This document shows, piece by piece, positions 1-10,170 of a stretch of DNA of 64,000 nt. The stretch's first letter is position 1. Each line of letters begins with the position of its first letter. A program made the translations under genes and the position numbers. Below the pieces are notes generated by a model, which saw only the letters and a list, made by a program, of their open reading frames with translations, did no database searches and was not told the origin of the DNA. The DNA comes from Arctopsyche grandis (lineage: Eukaryota > Arthropoda > Insecta > Trichoptera > Hydropsychidae): positions 2,945,001-3,009,000 of the forward strand of contig NC_135366.1 in the NCBI RefSeq assembly GCF_051622035.1. The letters run 5' to 3'.

Positions 1-392
1 AAAACATCTAGAATACATATATTAATGAGAAAAATTTAAACGTCCATTACAAAAAAATTGTGTGCATTTCTAAATGTGCATTTATAAACTTTGCTTTGAT
101 CATTGAAATAAATATTTGCTACTTAAAAAGCGAATGAAATGTGTATTAAAAAAATGACAGATGAACTGTATCGGCAGCGTCGCGAATACCAAAATACGAA
201 CCGACAACGACCAACGCTTCTCTCTACAGGATTCCATCTTTTTTACTAGTCGGCTTGCGACCTTCGACACCTACGACCTTGGCTTTGACTCTACGACCTG
301 ACATCATCATTCATATTCATACGTAATACGTTAACAAACTTTTTGTATCTATTCTAATGTTAAAATCTATTTTTTAGAATGATAGTTTCATA
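1..392. other. AT-rich flank, no gene seen
   Basis: I see no coding signal, RNA gene or clear repeat end here. The stretch is ordinary AT-rich intergenic DNA leading up to the first TIR element. Confidence 0.5.
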
Positions 393-401
393 TTTTTTTA
401 A

Positions 402-951
402 GGTTGCGGCTATTTGCAGGTACTATATCTGCAAATTATTGGCTATTTGCAGGTACTATATCTGCGAATTATTGGCTATTTGCAGGTACTATATCTGCGA
501 CAGGCGCAAAGCCTTCTGCGCATGCGCGTGAAATGTCACTGTCAGCGTGTTTACTTTTAAAATTTTGTTTTAAGCCTCTTAAAATATAGTCAGAACTCGT
601 AAAGTGATGTAGAGTAAAAAATATAATCCAAATTAGTTAATATTATTAATTGTTATCATATACAAGGTATAATACCTACATACAAGTACAAGCCGCAAAC
701 TAGCTAAATGATATAAATCTATTATAATAACGTCCGAAATTTATTTGCCTCGTGTATAATTAACGATTGATTTAACAAGTCTAGCATACATTAAATGTAA
801 GAAATTATAATCGGATTATAAATCCACGCGCATGCGCAGAAGGCTTTGCGCCTGTCGCAGACATAGTACCTGCAAATAGCCAATAATTCGCAGACAGTAC
901 CTGCAAATAGGCAATAATTCGCAGATTTAGTACCTGCAAATAGCCACAACC
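402..951. mobile_element. TIR element A, GGTTGTGGC family, 9-bp TSD
   Basis: A 550-bp non-autonomous DNA element. It begins GGTTGCGGCTATTTGC and ends in the inverted form GCAAATAGCCACAACC. The 9 bases before it (TTTTTTTAA, 393-401) match the 9 after it (TATTTTTAA, 952-960) with one difference, as expected of a target-site duplication. Each arm carries three tandem copies of a roughly 33-bp unit (TGGCTATTTGCAGG, TACTATATCTGC, GAATTAT), followed by an inverted segment with GCGCATGCGCG. Two relatives lie at 53335-53832 and 63250-63706. A 9-bp TSD is typical of Mutator-like elements, but no transposase is present, so the superfamily is inferred. The short reading frame across the repeated arm is not a gene. 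Confidence 0.85.
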
Positions 952-960
952 TATTTTTAA

Positions 961-1514
961 TGGTCACTTTATAATGCCAAAATATTTAATTCGATGCACA
1001 ATACGAGATTGTTTAATGCACAAACATTTTTTTTAAGATACAAAGTATTTTTCTCAGCGTACAGTTAAATCACACCCATATTATATTGACCTAGAAACTG
1101 GCCATCGCTCATCTCATATGAAATATCCCTAGTTTAAAAGACGAGATTTTACAAATAACATTAACATTTTATACTTGTATTTAGTGAATGTTAAATGTGT
1201 GACTTGTGGCCAAATCCAGTTCTATTAGTATTATTTACCACGTATATATTGTTGTACGTTAAGTCGTAAAAATGAGTCAAAAACAAAAACCACTATAAAC
1301 TAAATAGAAAATTATGCATGTACATATGTATGCATCATCTCCATAGTGCTTCAGTAAATGAAACGAAGCATAAATTTTAGTTTAGTACGTTTTACATACA
1401 AAATAATTATAATTCAAAAAATTCTCCTAATTACCTAGCTCGGTACGGATCAGAAAAAAAAAAAACATAAATCAGACCAGCACCGACATTTCAAAAACCT
1501 AACGTGTCAAGAGC
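961..1514. other. 3' flank of the hydrolase gene
   Basis: AT-rich DNA just downstream of the minus-strand hydrolase stop codon. It probably includes the 3' UTR. I could not place a convincing polyadenylation signal or any other feature. Confidence 0.4.
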
Positions 1515-4500
1515 TCACACCTTCTGCAAAAAGTCAACAATGTGTTTGATAACTTTTTTCGGTTCGTTCAAGTGCACATGGTGCGTCCCCTCCACTTCGT
1601 AATACTCCAACTCTTCTGCGGTCTCTTTAATCTTATCTAGAACCATCTGATAGTGCGAGGGATTCTCCCACTTCATGCCGGGACACGCCTTCAGGTTCAA
1701 AACCCGACACGTTATCTTAGAAGCGTACTCCATCACGTGATCGATGCTGAACATGCCGAGACGGGACACCTTCAACCGCACATCCCTCGAAAAGTGGTAG
1801 CCCTCGTTGTTCAAATGCGGCGGAGCCTTCGCCATGCCTCGCTTCATCATAATCACGCACGACTCCCTGCTGATGGATCCACCGTAGCCGTTCAAAGCCA
1901 GATCGACCATCTCGTCGTGAGTGTAGCACGGAATCTTATCTTCCGTCAAGTTCTCATACTTCAAAAACAAATCTACAGCGTCTCCGGTGTTCAGTACGAT
2001 TTTTTTCATATCCCTAACAGAAGGACTCGCTATATCCAAACTAATGTAACTATCGACTTCATCGGGATATGTAGCGGCGTATAAAAAGCTCAAAGCGCCT
2101 CCTAACGAGTGTCCTAGGAGTGTTATCTTGGACCAGTTGAAATGTTTGACGATTCGCCGTATCAAAATGAGGCCGTCCCAGAATAAGTAATACTGGAGGC
2201 CAGGTGGATAGTGCGAAGATTTGCCATGACCGGGTAAGTCTATGCAGAGTATTGCTACACGTGCCGGGAACAATGGTGCTAAAGTGTCCCAAGTTCCAGC
2301 GTTGTCTTGCCAGCCGTGGATGGCTATGATGGGTTGTTTGTCGCGAGGACCCCACCATTTTGCACTGACCTGTCCCCAGGGTACGGGTATTTCGATCTCA
2401 GATGGTGTCCTGGTTTTAGAATTGTCTGGAAATAATAAAAAGGAAAATTAATTAATTCAACCGAGCTGAGGAGGACCTTATCCTTGTCAAAATAAACTAT
2501 TCTCCTTTTTATTATAATAAAGAGGTCGAAAAATATCTTCAAAATTAGGGATGCGGTGCATCCGCTCTAAAATCGCCAGACAAATTAACGGACGGCTGCT
2601 TTAAATGCAATTCTCATCTTCTCGAATGATAGATTGCACATCAGATGACGGGTAACCTTTCGATGTGCACAGATGCAATTATTAAAATTGGGTTTGTATC
2701 TTTCAGGCAAGTTTAATAAGGCAAGATTCGATAAGTTCCGAATCTTGCCGTATTAAACTCGCCAGAAAGATCCAACTCAATTTTAATAATTGCATCTGTG
2801 CACATTGAAAGGTTACTCGTCATCTGATGTGCAATCTATCATTCGAGAAAACGAGAATTACGTTTAAAGCTGCCATTCTGTTAATCTGGCGATTTTAGAG
2901 CGGATGCACCAAACCCCAAAATTAGATATGCATCAATTAACCCTTTGAATGCTGACCAACGCCGATTGGCGTTTGGCAACAATTCCAAGAGCCGGAAATA
3001 CGCCGATAGGCTTTGTATTTTGAGCATGTAGAAAGTAAACAAAAATACTACCCGCTAAGCCTTTCCAGGTAGCATTGAAAAAAAAATGCATTGAACATGG
3101 GTCATGTAATCCATGTCAATGTTTATAAAGACGGGTTTACACCGGAATTTCTGAATTTATAACCGTAGCAGAATTTCTCGATGAGTATTTTAGATTGTGG
3201 CTTGGCATTTAGATTGTGAGCATTACATTTTAACAACAATGAAGAAGACGGAACTAGTTTTGGAAAAATACAATCATTAATAGACTTCTTTTGTTTATTC
3301 TATATTGTTGCAAGATATATTCGAGAGTCTAAACACACCTTTACAAAGCTCGAAATCCTCAGCGGTAGTTATATAGGGTTTGTTTGGATTAGCTACAATA
3401 TTTATACCTGCTTTCTATTGGATTTCTAAATAATTCTAGTTGGAAATGTTGGCGAAATTTTCTGCGTGGCGGCTTTCAACAGAAAAGGCGTCAGCACTCT
3501 TGGTCTTGATTGAATGGTACTCCAAGAAAGGTTCAACTTGGTTTAAAAAAATATTTTGCATTCGTAATTCTTTGCTATATTTAAGTCTGTCGTCCATTCG
3601 AGAAGCAATATTCATCGTCAATGAAGTTTTGAGAACCAAATAACTTTTTAAAAAAAGTTGTCAAAAAAAATGGGTGGGTTCAGGATCCAAATGATAGGCG
3701 AAATAAAGTTGGAAAATCTAAATTATATTTTTTTGGTAAGTCTATTCTATGTTGCTAAAAAAAAGACATGGGGTTGGTTCGGGATCCAAATGAAAGGCCA
3801 AAGTCACTTCACAGCATTTATTCAAGGATCCAAATGATAGGCGAAATATAGTTGGAAATTTTCAGCGTGGCGGGCTTTCAACAGAAAAGACATCAGCACT
3901 CAAAGGGTTAAGAAACTCTATATTATATTTTTTTGTTAAGTCTATTATATGTTACTAGGCACATTAAAATTAAAAAATGTATTATAATATCATTAAGTTT
4001 TTATAATTCTTATAAACATAACCAATCATATCAGAATAAATGATTGGTTGTGCAAAAATTTATGTGGAAAAAAATCATGGCATAAAAATACGATAAAGCC
4101 TCGATTATTCCGATTGTTAAAAACAAACAAAGTTTTACGATTTTGCTGCTTTGAAATGCATACAGTTGTCTTTAAAATTCAATACTCAAGGACGTTTGTT
4201 ACTTGAAAATTTGATCGCGATTTAAATATTTATTTTTTGATATTACTAATATGGAAAAGAAAATGTGGTGTTAATACACCACGTTTTCTTTTTGATAATT
4301 CATTAAAAGACAAATTAGATACAACACTGTTCGACACGAAAAACGGTTCAGAGACGAGATATGAATTTTCTTTTAGATCTATGCCCAGTAAACATGAATC
4401 TGGTAATAAAAAATGTTGATTGGCCCGAGATTAAATCGCGCGATTTTTCTATATCTTGGTGTTGTTCGGTCGATGTCTCAAAATCTGTCAATTTCCAGTT

Positions 4501-6434
4501 CAAAATGAATATTGGAATCTATAGTCGGGTATTTTATATTTCATTTGTAGTACTTTTCAGCTTTCAAATCTCTCTAAGTAGTCGTCCAGTTCAAATCAAA
4601 AGTTTCTTAGTGGAAAGTCAATTTAATATATTATCCCTATTATTAAAATTCAGATTCGTATAAATACTAGTACGAGCTTTTAGCTCGCAATTTTACCGAT
4701 TTAAAATTCAGCACACTTCCAATTAACTCTTTTAAACGAAAACAAAAAATAGTGTGGCCAGAACACTATCCCAATAAACATGTTTCAATAGAAAATACTC
4801 AATATAAAATAGTATTAACAGTGGGAAAAAATCCCAAGTGAAAATACGTACTTTTGACTTTTGATTTGAACTGTACGACTACTTAGAGAGATTTGAAAGC
4901 TGAAAAGTACTACAAATGAAAGATAAAATACCCGACTATATATTCCAATATTAATTTGAACAGGAAATTGACATATTTTGAGACATCGACCGAACGACAC
5001 CAAGATATAGAAAAATCGCACGATTTAAAAAACACATATCTCCGAATCTCGATCCAATCAACATTTTTTATTACCATATTCGTGTTTACTGGTCATAGAT
5101 CTATAAGAAAAATCATATCTCGTCTCTAAACCAAAAAAAAAGTCGTCATTTGTCGAACAGTGTAATCAACGCTTTAAAATAATAATCGTAAGTGAAGTAT
5201 AAAAGAGGTATGTAATAAGCGGTGTCTCAGGACGTTATTCGTCAAATAAATATAATGTTGTCAACGACCTCGGATATAAAAAACATTATGAAGTTTACTG
5301 ATTCTTTAATGTCAGAAGATGGAAGCTCAGATCGTAAGGTGATGAAAAAATCAGGATATGAACAAGTCGAAGAGTGTATTTTTATGTGATTCATTATTTT
5401 TATGTGATCGATCGTCTGGATAGCAAATATCTGATCTTCAAGAAGAACAGCTAACTTTGAGCAAAAGTCTTAATAAAGAATAATTTAATGTTGATCTTCA
5501 TATTATTATATATGTAAATGTAGACAAATAAAAATTGAATGAACACGTATTTCTCTGTGAATTGTGATTTTTTCAATTATCCGGACTACCTTCATCCCCA
5601 ATTAGTCCGAATAATCGAGGTTCTACTGTATTAAGGTACAATACATAGCTCGTACTAAATATATGACACCATACACCTTGAATAAAGTAACTGAGAAATT
5701 ATCTACCTTGAAATGTCGACCGATGGTTTCAAAACATCGACAAATAATTGAAATGGTAATTAATGGTAAGTATCGGTGAATTTTCATAATAACCGAGCCG
5801 ACACTCTCATTACTGTATAAAGGTCAAATTTTTTTACCTAACAGAACATTTTTTACAATTCATATATAGTAAAAGTCAAATCCTATAAAAAATTACTTCA
5901 CATGAATAATTCAAGAAGGTCAAAAATATACAAAAAAAAACATTCAATGCCTAAATAAATATATATGTATACACTGTAAAGATATGTTTATTAACAGTTT
6001 AGAACGATATCTATCTAGTATTTTACAACTTGATAAGATCTTGGTGAACTTGAACTATTGCAACAGAATACACTACACGTGTAATTTCGCGCTATATTTT
6101 CATTTTAAATCGTTTGTACTGTAATCATCCACAGCAATATAAACCAGACTGATAATCTGAAGAGCGATCACTTTTATTATTAATTTCAAACTCATGAACA
6201 CGTGCCGATCACGTGTACATATTATACATTTATGTATGAAACTAGTATAAAGTAAACTATTCAAAATGAATATTTACAGAAGGTGTTTGGACTATTAATC
6301 ACCGTTTCCTGTTAAATAATATATGCATGCACGAGTGGCGTGGAGTATATCACATGGTATATTATATGCTTAATATGGGTTGGATTATATATACCGGTAT
6401 TTGTGGAAATTCCATTCTGTTGAGGTGGTTCCAT
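1515..6434 (-). CDS. Alpha/beta hydrolase, SERHL/kraken-like serine hydrolase
   Basis: Exons on the minus strand are 6434-6395 and 2425-1515. Together they give 951 nt, or 316 aa, close to the usual size for serine-hydrolase-like (SERHL/kraken) proteins. Visible motifs, in order, are the oxyanion-hole segment HGWQDNAGTW near residues 50-59, IDLPGHGKS, the nucleophile elbow GHSLGG with Ser about 120, and the C-terminal GTHHVH with the likely catalytic His about 295-298. Family members are soluble or peroxisome-associated hydrolases of poorly known substrate; no signal peptide or membrane segment is visible. The last exon is certain. The 40-nt first exon (MEPPQQNGISTNT) is inferred: it has an ATG in good context, a GT donor after phase 1, and it joins exactly to the 2-nt overhang at 2425 after a CAG acceptor. 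The 4-kb intron is full of transposons. Confidence 0.88.
2549..2916. mobile_element. Foldback MITE copy 1, 9-bp TSD
   Basis: A 368-bp near-complete palindrome. The left arm runs GGATGCGGTGCATCCGC and the right arm returns GCGGATGCACCAAACCC. The exact 9-bp duplication CAAAATTAG flanks it at 2540-2548 and 2917-2925. The centre is a hairpin of GGCAAGATTCG and CGAATCTTGCC. Copies 2 and 3 are at 49630 and 55259. The TSD length suggests a Mutator-like origin. It lies in the hydrolase intron. Confidence 0.88.
2941..3907. mobile_element. piggyBac-like MITE in hydrolase intron
   Basis: The element is flanked by TTAA at 2937-2940 and 3908-3911. It starts CCCTTTGAATGCTGACC and ends GCACTCAAAGGG. TTAA duplication plus CCCTTT/AAAGGG ends is the piggyBac signature. 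There is no transposase frame. An internal repeat of the right-end motif (GGCGGCTTTCAACAG near 3467) suggests rearrangement. Relatives are at 23720-24178 and 35634-36557. Confidence 0.75.
4090..5632. mobile_element. Tc1/pogo-like (Tigger-type) remnant, low certainty
   Basis: The right end reads TAGTCCGAATAATCGAGG then TTCTACTGTA, which resembles the inverted terminus of pogo/Tigger elements. A degraded partner, AAGCCTCGATTATTCCG, is at about 4098. Between them a short frame at 5255-5388 (MLSTTSDIKNIMKF and onward, ending at TGA) could be a transposase fragment, but I cannot confirm it. A large foldback is nested inside. Confidence 0.5.
4300..5166. mobile_element. Long foldback element with about 320-bp arms
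   Basis: The arm at about 4300-4630 is repeated in inverted orientation at about 4840-5166. Outer ends are ACACTGTTCGACA and TGTCGAACAGTGT. The central 170 bp is unique to the element. Only the right half recurs at 18280-18770 in a KSR intron, so the family is dispersed. The small reading frames here are symmetrical consequences of the palindrome and not genes. Confidence 0.75.
5633..6394. other. Remaining hydrolase intron, nothing recognised
   Basis: AT-rich intron sequence with no recognisable element boundaries or coding similarity. Confidence 0.4.
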
Positions 6435-6925
6435 GGTAATTACGGTTAATGGTGTAATTAGGAGTAATACAAAAGACGACTACCTCACGGAACCACGATC
6501 AGACACACACTGGCGTACTAAGATTGACAGTGACGAAAGTAGCAGTTGCTCTCGATCTACTTTCTGTCTGTCTAATATTCTACATATAATATATCGTTGG
6601 AAGGAGACTAGATATGTAAGTTCGGAAGAAAGATTAAAACACTTGCGTTTGGTGAATATCTATTCGATATTTGAGATTCATGAATTGTATGTCTTTATGC
6701 ATACAAATATTTTAGGTTTCTGGCATTTTATATTTAAAATATCAGCAAAATTGACTATGCGTCCCAAATTATGTACTTCAAACGCGCTACATTTATACAG
6801 GTCTGTTACCGAGAGTTGGTTCGTAGAAATGCGCTTGTGTAGTGTCAGTGAATAGGTGTATAGCATGCTGTCACACTGCTGTCACGCTGTCAGTGAATAG
6901 GTGTATACATGCTGACGCTCTGTAT
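6435..6925. other. 5' flank of hydrolase gene
   Basis: This is upstream of the inferred hydrolase start codon and should hold its promoter and 5' UTR. A plus-strand frame at 6433-6855 shows no similarity I recognise and overlaps the hydrolase first exon antisense, so it is not called as a gene. The short direct repeat GTCAGTGAATAGGTGTAT occurs at about 6843 and 6889. Confidence 0.4.
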
Positions 6926-7105
6926 GGCACCGTCCACACACGATATCTAAATACGATATTTCCATATCCAGTTCCTAAATAGCAACCACAGGTTGCAACA
7001 TAGGAACTGGATATGGAAATATCCGGTCTCCGTGACGAGCCAGAATGTTAAATTACAGAAAACGTAAATATCGGAAGGCAAAGATCGAAAATCGAAAGAT
7101 CTTAA

Positions 7106-7255
7106 GTTGAAAGATCACAAAAAAGGGTGCATGGTAAACGTTACATACTCACTTAATTCGCGCGAGCAGGATACAACAGGAACAAGAGGAACAGGCTTTT
7201 CCTCCCGTATTAATGTGCGCGTACCGTTTACCATGCACCCTTTTTTTTTGATCTT
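7106..7255. repeat. Foldback repeat (GGGTGCATGGTAAACG)
   Basis: GGGTGCATGGTAAACG at about 7125 pairs with CGTTTACCATGCACCC at about 7227. Between the arms lies a conserved core, CGCGAGCAGGATACAA. The same core and arms recur at 28440-28810 and 36049-36447, so this is a dispersed family. Confidence 0.7.
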
Positions 7256-7264
7256 TCGACTTAA

Positions 7265-8223
7265 CCCTTTGGCTGCTACGAGGTTTTTCAATGTCCAAGC
7301 GAAAAATGCTAACATTTGTAATTATTTTGAAAAAAAATAAATATAATATTTTTTTTTACATACTTACTTCGCCGAACACTCGTAATTTTTATAATACTTT
7401 ATATACATTTTTAAGAAGCAGTCGTGAACTCGTGCTCTCTCTTTCTGTCTTGCTTTTACATGCGTGCGTGCGAAAGAGATACCTACATATATACACTAAG
7501 TAAGTTTTGACGATTGTTTTCCGAGGCTTTATTCTTTTCAATAATCTATTTTTAGATATCGATGTATCCTTACAACATGCGATATATTCGAAACAGGTAG
7601 CGGTTTCTCTCTCTTTCTTTCTTGGTTTTAATTGTGTACGTATGAGCGAGACACACAAGGATGCGAAGTTTCTAATAATCAAATAATTTTTCAACATGTA
7701 TCATAAACATTTTGTATGCATTTCAGTTGCATTTGATTGATTGCATGAATTCGTGACGTCTCGTGACCTATATAATTGAAAGCGGATTTCTATTGTTTTT
7801 TGCCATTTATTTTAACTCTGCAAAATGATATCGGACAGTGAAAGTGATGAAAGCGAAATAATAGCTCCTCGCCGAGGAACTCGACAAATCAGCAGCTCTA
7901 CTGATTCTGAAAATGAATTTATCGATAATAATCAATTCCCAAGTAATAACTCCTTATATGACATTGACAACGAACCCGAAATTTACTTTGATGATGAACC
8001 CGAAATTGAAGAGCTTTTATTTAAAAAATTGATAAATATTTATAAAGCTTGATTGAAAAATAAATATAAATACGTATATAAAAAAAATGTTTCGTGCCAC
8101 TGATGCGCTGGTGGCTCAAAGAAAGTATTGAAATACGACAATTAATGACGTCAACAACGATCGTCGTAGCAATCTTCGCCGATTTCAAAACAACGATTTA
8201 TCGTTGTTGTAGCAGTCAAAGGG
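7265..8223 (+). mobile_element. piggyBac-like element, internally deleted
   Basis: TTAA flanks both ends (7261-7264 and 8224-8227). Termini are CCCTTTGGCTGCTAC and its near-perfect inverse GTAGCAGTCAAAGGG. It sits in a sequence whose uninterrupted paralogue is at about 36362-36400 (CTTTCGACTTAAGATC), which serves as the empty site and shows the insertion was at the central TTAA. It contains an N-terminal piece of a transposase-like frame and then goes straight to the right end. Confidence 0.82.
7825..8052 (+). pseudogene. Truncated piggyBac-type transposase N-terminus
   Basis: A 75-aa frame from ATG: MISDSESDESEII, a basic patch (PRRGTRQ), then a very acidic stretch (DNEPEIYFDDEPEIEELL), stopping at residue 75. 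Acidic, serine-rich N-termini are usual in piggyBac transposases, and the frame lies inside an element with piggyBac ends. The DDD catalytic domain and C-terminal zinc finger are absent, so this cannot be an active transposase. The assignment rests mainly on context. Domestication as a small acidic protein is possible but unsupported. Confidence 0.55.
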
Positions 8224-8546
8224 TTAAGATCTTTTAATTTTCGATCTTTGCCTTCCGATATTTGTGTTTTCTGTAATTTAACATTCTGGCTCGTCACGTA
8301 GACCCGGAAATATCGTATGTAGATATCGTGTGTGTGGACGGCGCCTATGGTAGCGTTAGTACTAGCGGTATCTACCGCGGTATTTGATAGATCTGTAGGC
8401 GGGGTACGATGTGTTGACCGTATCCCGGCCTAACGAAACACTGTTGTGTGGTTCAAAGATGGGGTCACCAATGTAGGCGGGGTAGCGATGTGTTGACAGC
8501 GCTGTTGGATGATCAGAAGGTTGCGTAGATCACGTCGGATTAGTAC

Positions 8547-9643
8547 TGTGGCGGCTCGCTTATACGACATGGTCGAGTTTGGTTGCCTTCCTGCGAGTGG
8601 GGACCAACCCGGCTGGGTTCGGAGAGCTGCTACCCACTCCGTCTTCAGCTGTCATATAATAAACACGTGCATTAACATGCCAGTCGTCTCATTCGTTCAT
8701 CCCCTATACTGGTGACCCCCGACATCGAGCCACGCAGCCTCGATCAATTTCAACATGCCGCTCATCCCTGCCTCGCCGAGCCAGGCGGGGAAGCTACCCG
8801 CCGCGCCCCCATCGCCATCAACACGCGTCGCGGCCCGCGGGTGACAATAAACGAGCAGACACGGCTACCTACCTATCTACCTATCGACTGGAGTCCAGCC
8901 ACAACGTCGACGACAGATGTTTTTAAAAAATGGGGGAGCGAATGAGACGACGATCTTGACAGCTGGATGTGGAGTCATGCGCGATCCACTACACATAGAA
9001 CGGTCATCCAGCACCACAAGACATACACCACCTCAGCACCATCATCATCATCATCATCATCAAGGCCCCGTCCGTCCCCACGAGCGTCGTCACGCCGAGA
9101 CGGGCGGTAGCGCTACAACACCTCCACGAGCCACAACGACTCACAGTCCAGCTCGGAGTATCATCAACCACATCGATGCCCCTGCCACCGCTGCCGCCCC
9201 CGCCGCCCCACCAACCGACATCAGCCTCGGAAGAGCGGCGCCGCCGCAGCATCGCATTGATCGGCGCGACCATCGGACCACCCACCGTCCTGCTCGCGAC
9301 GTTACCGCCCTCGTATGTACCGACCATTCAGGGCGGTACACCTACATAGCGGATGACCCACGTCAACAATTTTTTTTCTCCCCACGTAATAATTTTTTCT
9401 CTTTGTGTAACAATAATTTTTTTCTTTTGTAAAATTTGTTTCTTTGTAATTTTGGTATCGCTGATGCTGGGGGGGGAGTGATGTGGCGGCTCGCTTATAC
9501 GACATGGTCGAGTTTGGTTGCCTTCCTGCGAGTGGGGACCAACCCGGCTGGGTTCGGAGAGCTGCTACCCACTCCGTCTTCAGCTGTCATATAATAAACA
9601 CGTGCATTAACATGCCAGTCGTCTCATTCGTTCATCCCCTATA
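8547..9643 (+). mobile_element. TRIM-like miniature LTR retrotransposon, copy 1
   Basis: Two identical 162-bp LTRs (8547-8708 and 9482-9643; TGTGGCGGCTCGC to CATCCCCTATA) flank a 773-bp interior, with TSD GTAC at 8543-8546 and 9644-9647. The interior begins CTGGTGACCCCCGACATCG, as expected of a primer-binding site directly after the 5' LTR. It ends with the polypurine tract GGGGGGGGAGTGA before the 3' LTR. The LTR holds AATAAA. The interior is GC-rich with a CAT/CAC run and has no gag-pol frame. Identical LTRs mean recent insertion. Mobilisation must depend on another element. Confidence 0.9.
8709..8727 (+). promoter_or_regulatory. Primer-binding site of TRIM copy 1
   Basis: CTGGTGACCCCCGACATCG abuts the 5' LTR. 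The TGG would pair with the CCA end of a tRNA primer. The tRNA was not identified. The same sequence follows the 5' LTR of copy 2 at 11058. Confidence 0.7.
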
Positions 9644-10016
9644 GTACCAATGTAGGCGGGTTACATGTGTGTTGACCGTATCCCGGCCTAACGAAACACT
9701 GTTGTGCTAGTTTTATAAAGTTTTATTGTTTGCCTATGGTTGTACAAAGGTATGGTATTTGTGGGCAAAAGTATGTCGTTCAGCGGTCTCTGGATATGGT
9801 AGAGTGTCGCTGGCTCAGCATTCAGCTATGTACGGAAGGTCTCTGGATACGGCAGTGTGTTGCTGGCTCGTCCGGCTGGTTGATCTTCCAAGTCCGCGTA
9901 GTGTAGTGGTGGCTGGTCAGGAGCTGTATGTTGACTGGTCTGCTGCTGTGTGTCGACGCTTGCTGCTGTGGGTCGACTGGCGTTGTTTGGGTTGTACCTC
10001 CTTTTATAGTGTTTTT

Positions 10017-10170
10017 GGAATGCTTGGTGGAAGTGGTTATTGACGCGTACGAAAGGAATTTTGTTTTCGTCGAGGCGTCGAATTTTCTGGAATGCTTGAT
10101 GGAAGTGGTTATTGACGCGTACGAGAGGAATTTTGTTTTCGTCGAGGCGTCGAATTTTCTGGAATGCTTG
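10017..10170. repeat. 72-bp tandem duplication within the LTR
   Basis: GGAATGCTTGGTGGAAGTGG and the following bases (to GCGTCGAATTTTCT) occur at 10017 and again at 10089, with the start of a third at 10161: two near-identical 72-bp units. The related LTR at 26557 lacks the duplication. Confidence 0.85.

Larger units (their letters stand above)
6926..8345. mobile_element. Composite TIR element with nested insertions
   Basis: The left end (CCGTCCACACACGATATC, about 6930) is inverted at the right end (GATATCGTGTGTGTGGACGG, about 8321-8340). The inverted similarity continues inward through ACATTCTGGCTCGTCACG and TTTTCGATCTTTGCCTTCC. A small hairpin (TTCCATATCCAGTTCCTA and its complement, about 6962-7018) is inserted in the left arm. 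A foldback at 7106-7255 and a piggyBac-like element at 7265-8223 are nested inside. Confidence 0.7.

Noticed and set aside
402-500. Direct repeats with regular spacing that could suggest a CRISPR array
   Set aside because: Units of about 33 bp are contiguous without spacers, occur as terminal arms of a TIR element and lie in eukaryotic DNA.
1653-2358. Open frames antisense to or out of frame with the hydrolase
   Set aside because: Shadows of the hydrolase exon without motifs of their own.
6433-6855. 140-aa plus-strand frame as a gene
   Set aside because: No recognisable domain, overlaps the predicted hydrolase exon 1 antisense, and no splice or start context supports it.
8712-9432. PolyHis and Ala/Pro frames in the TRIM interiors as host genes
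   Set aside because: They lie wholly between LTRs, overlap each other in several frames and match no domain I know.
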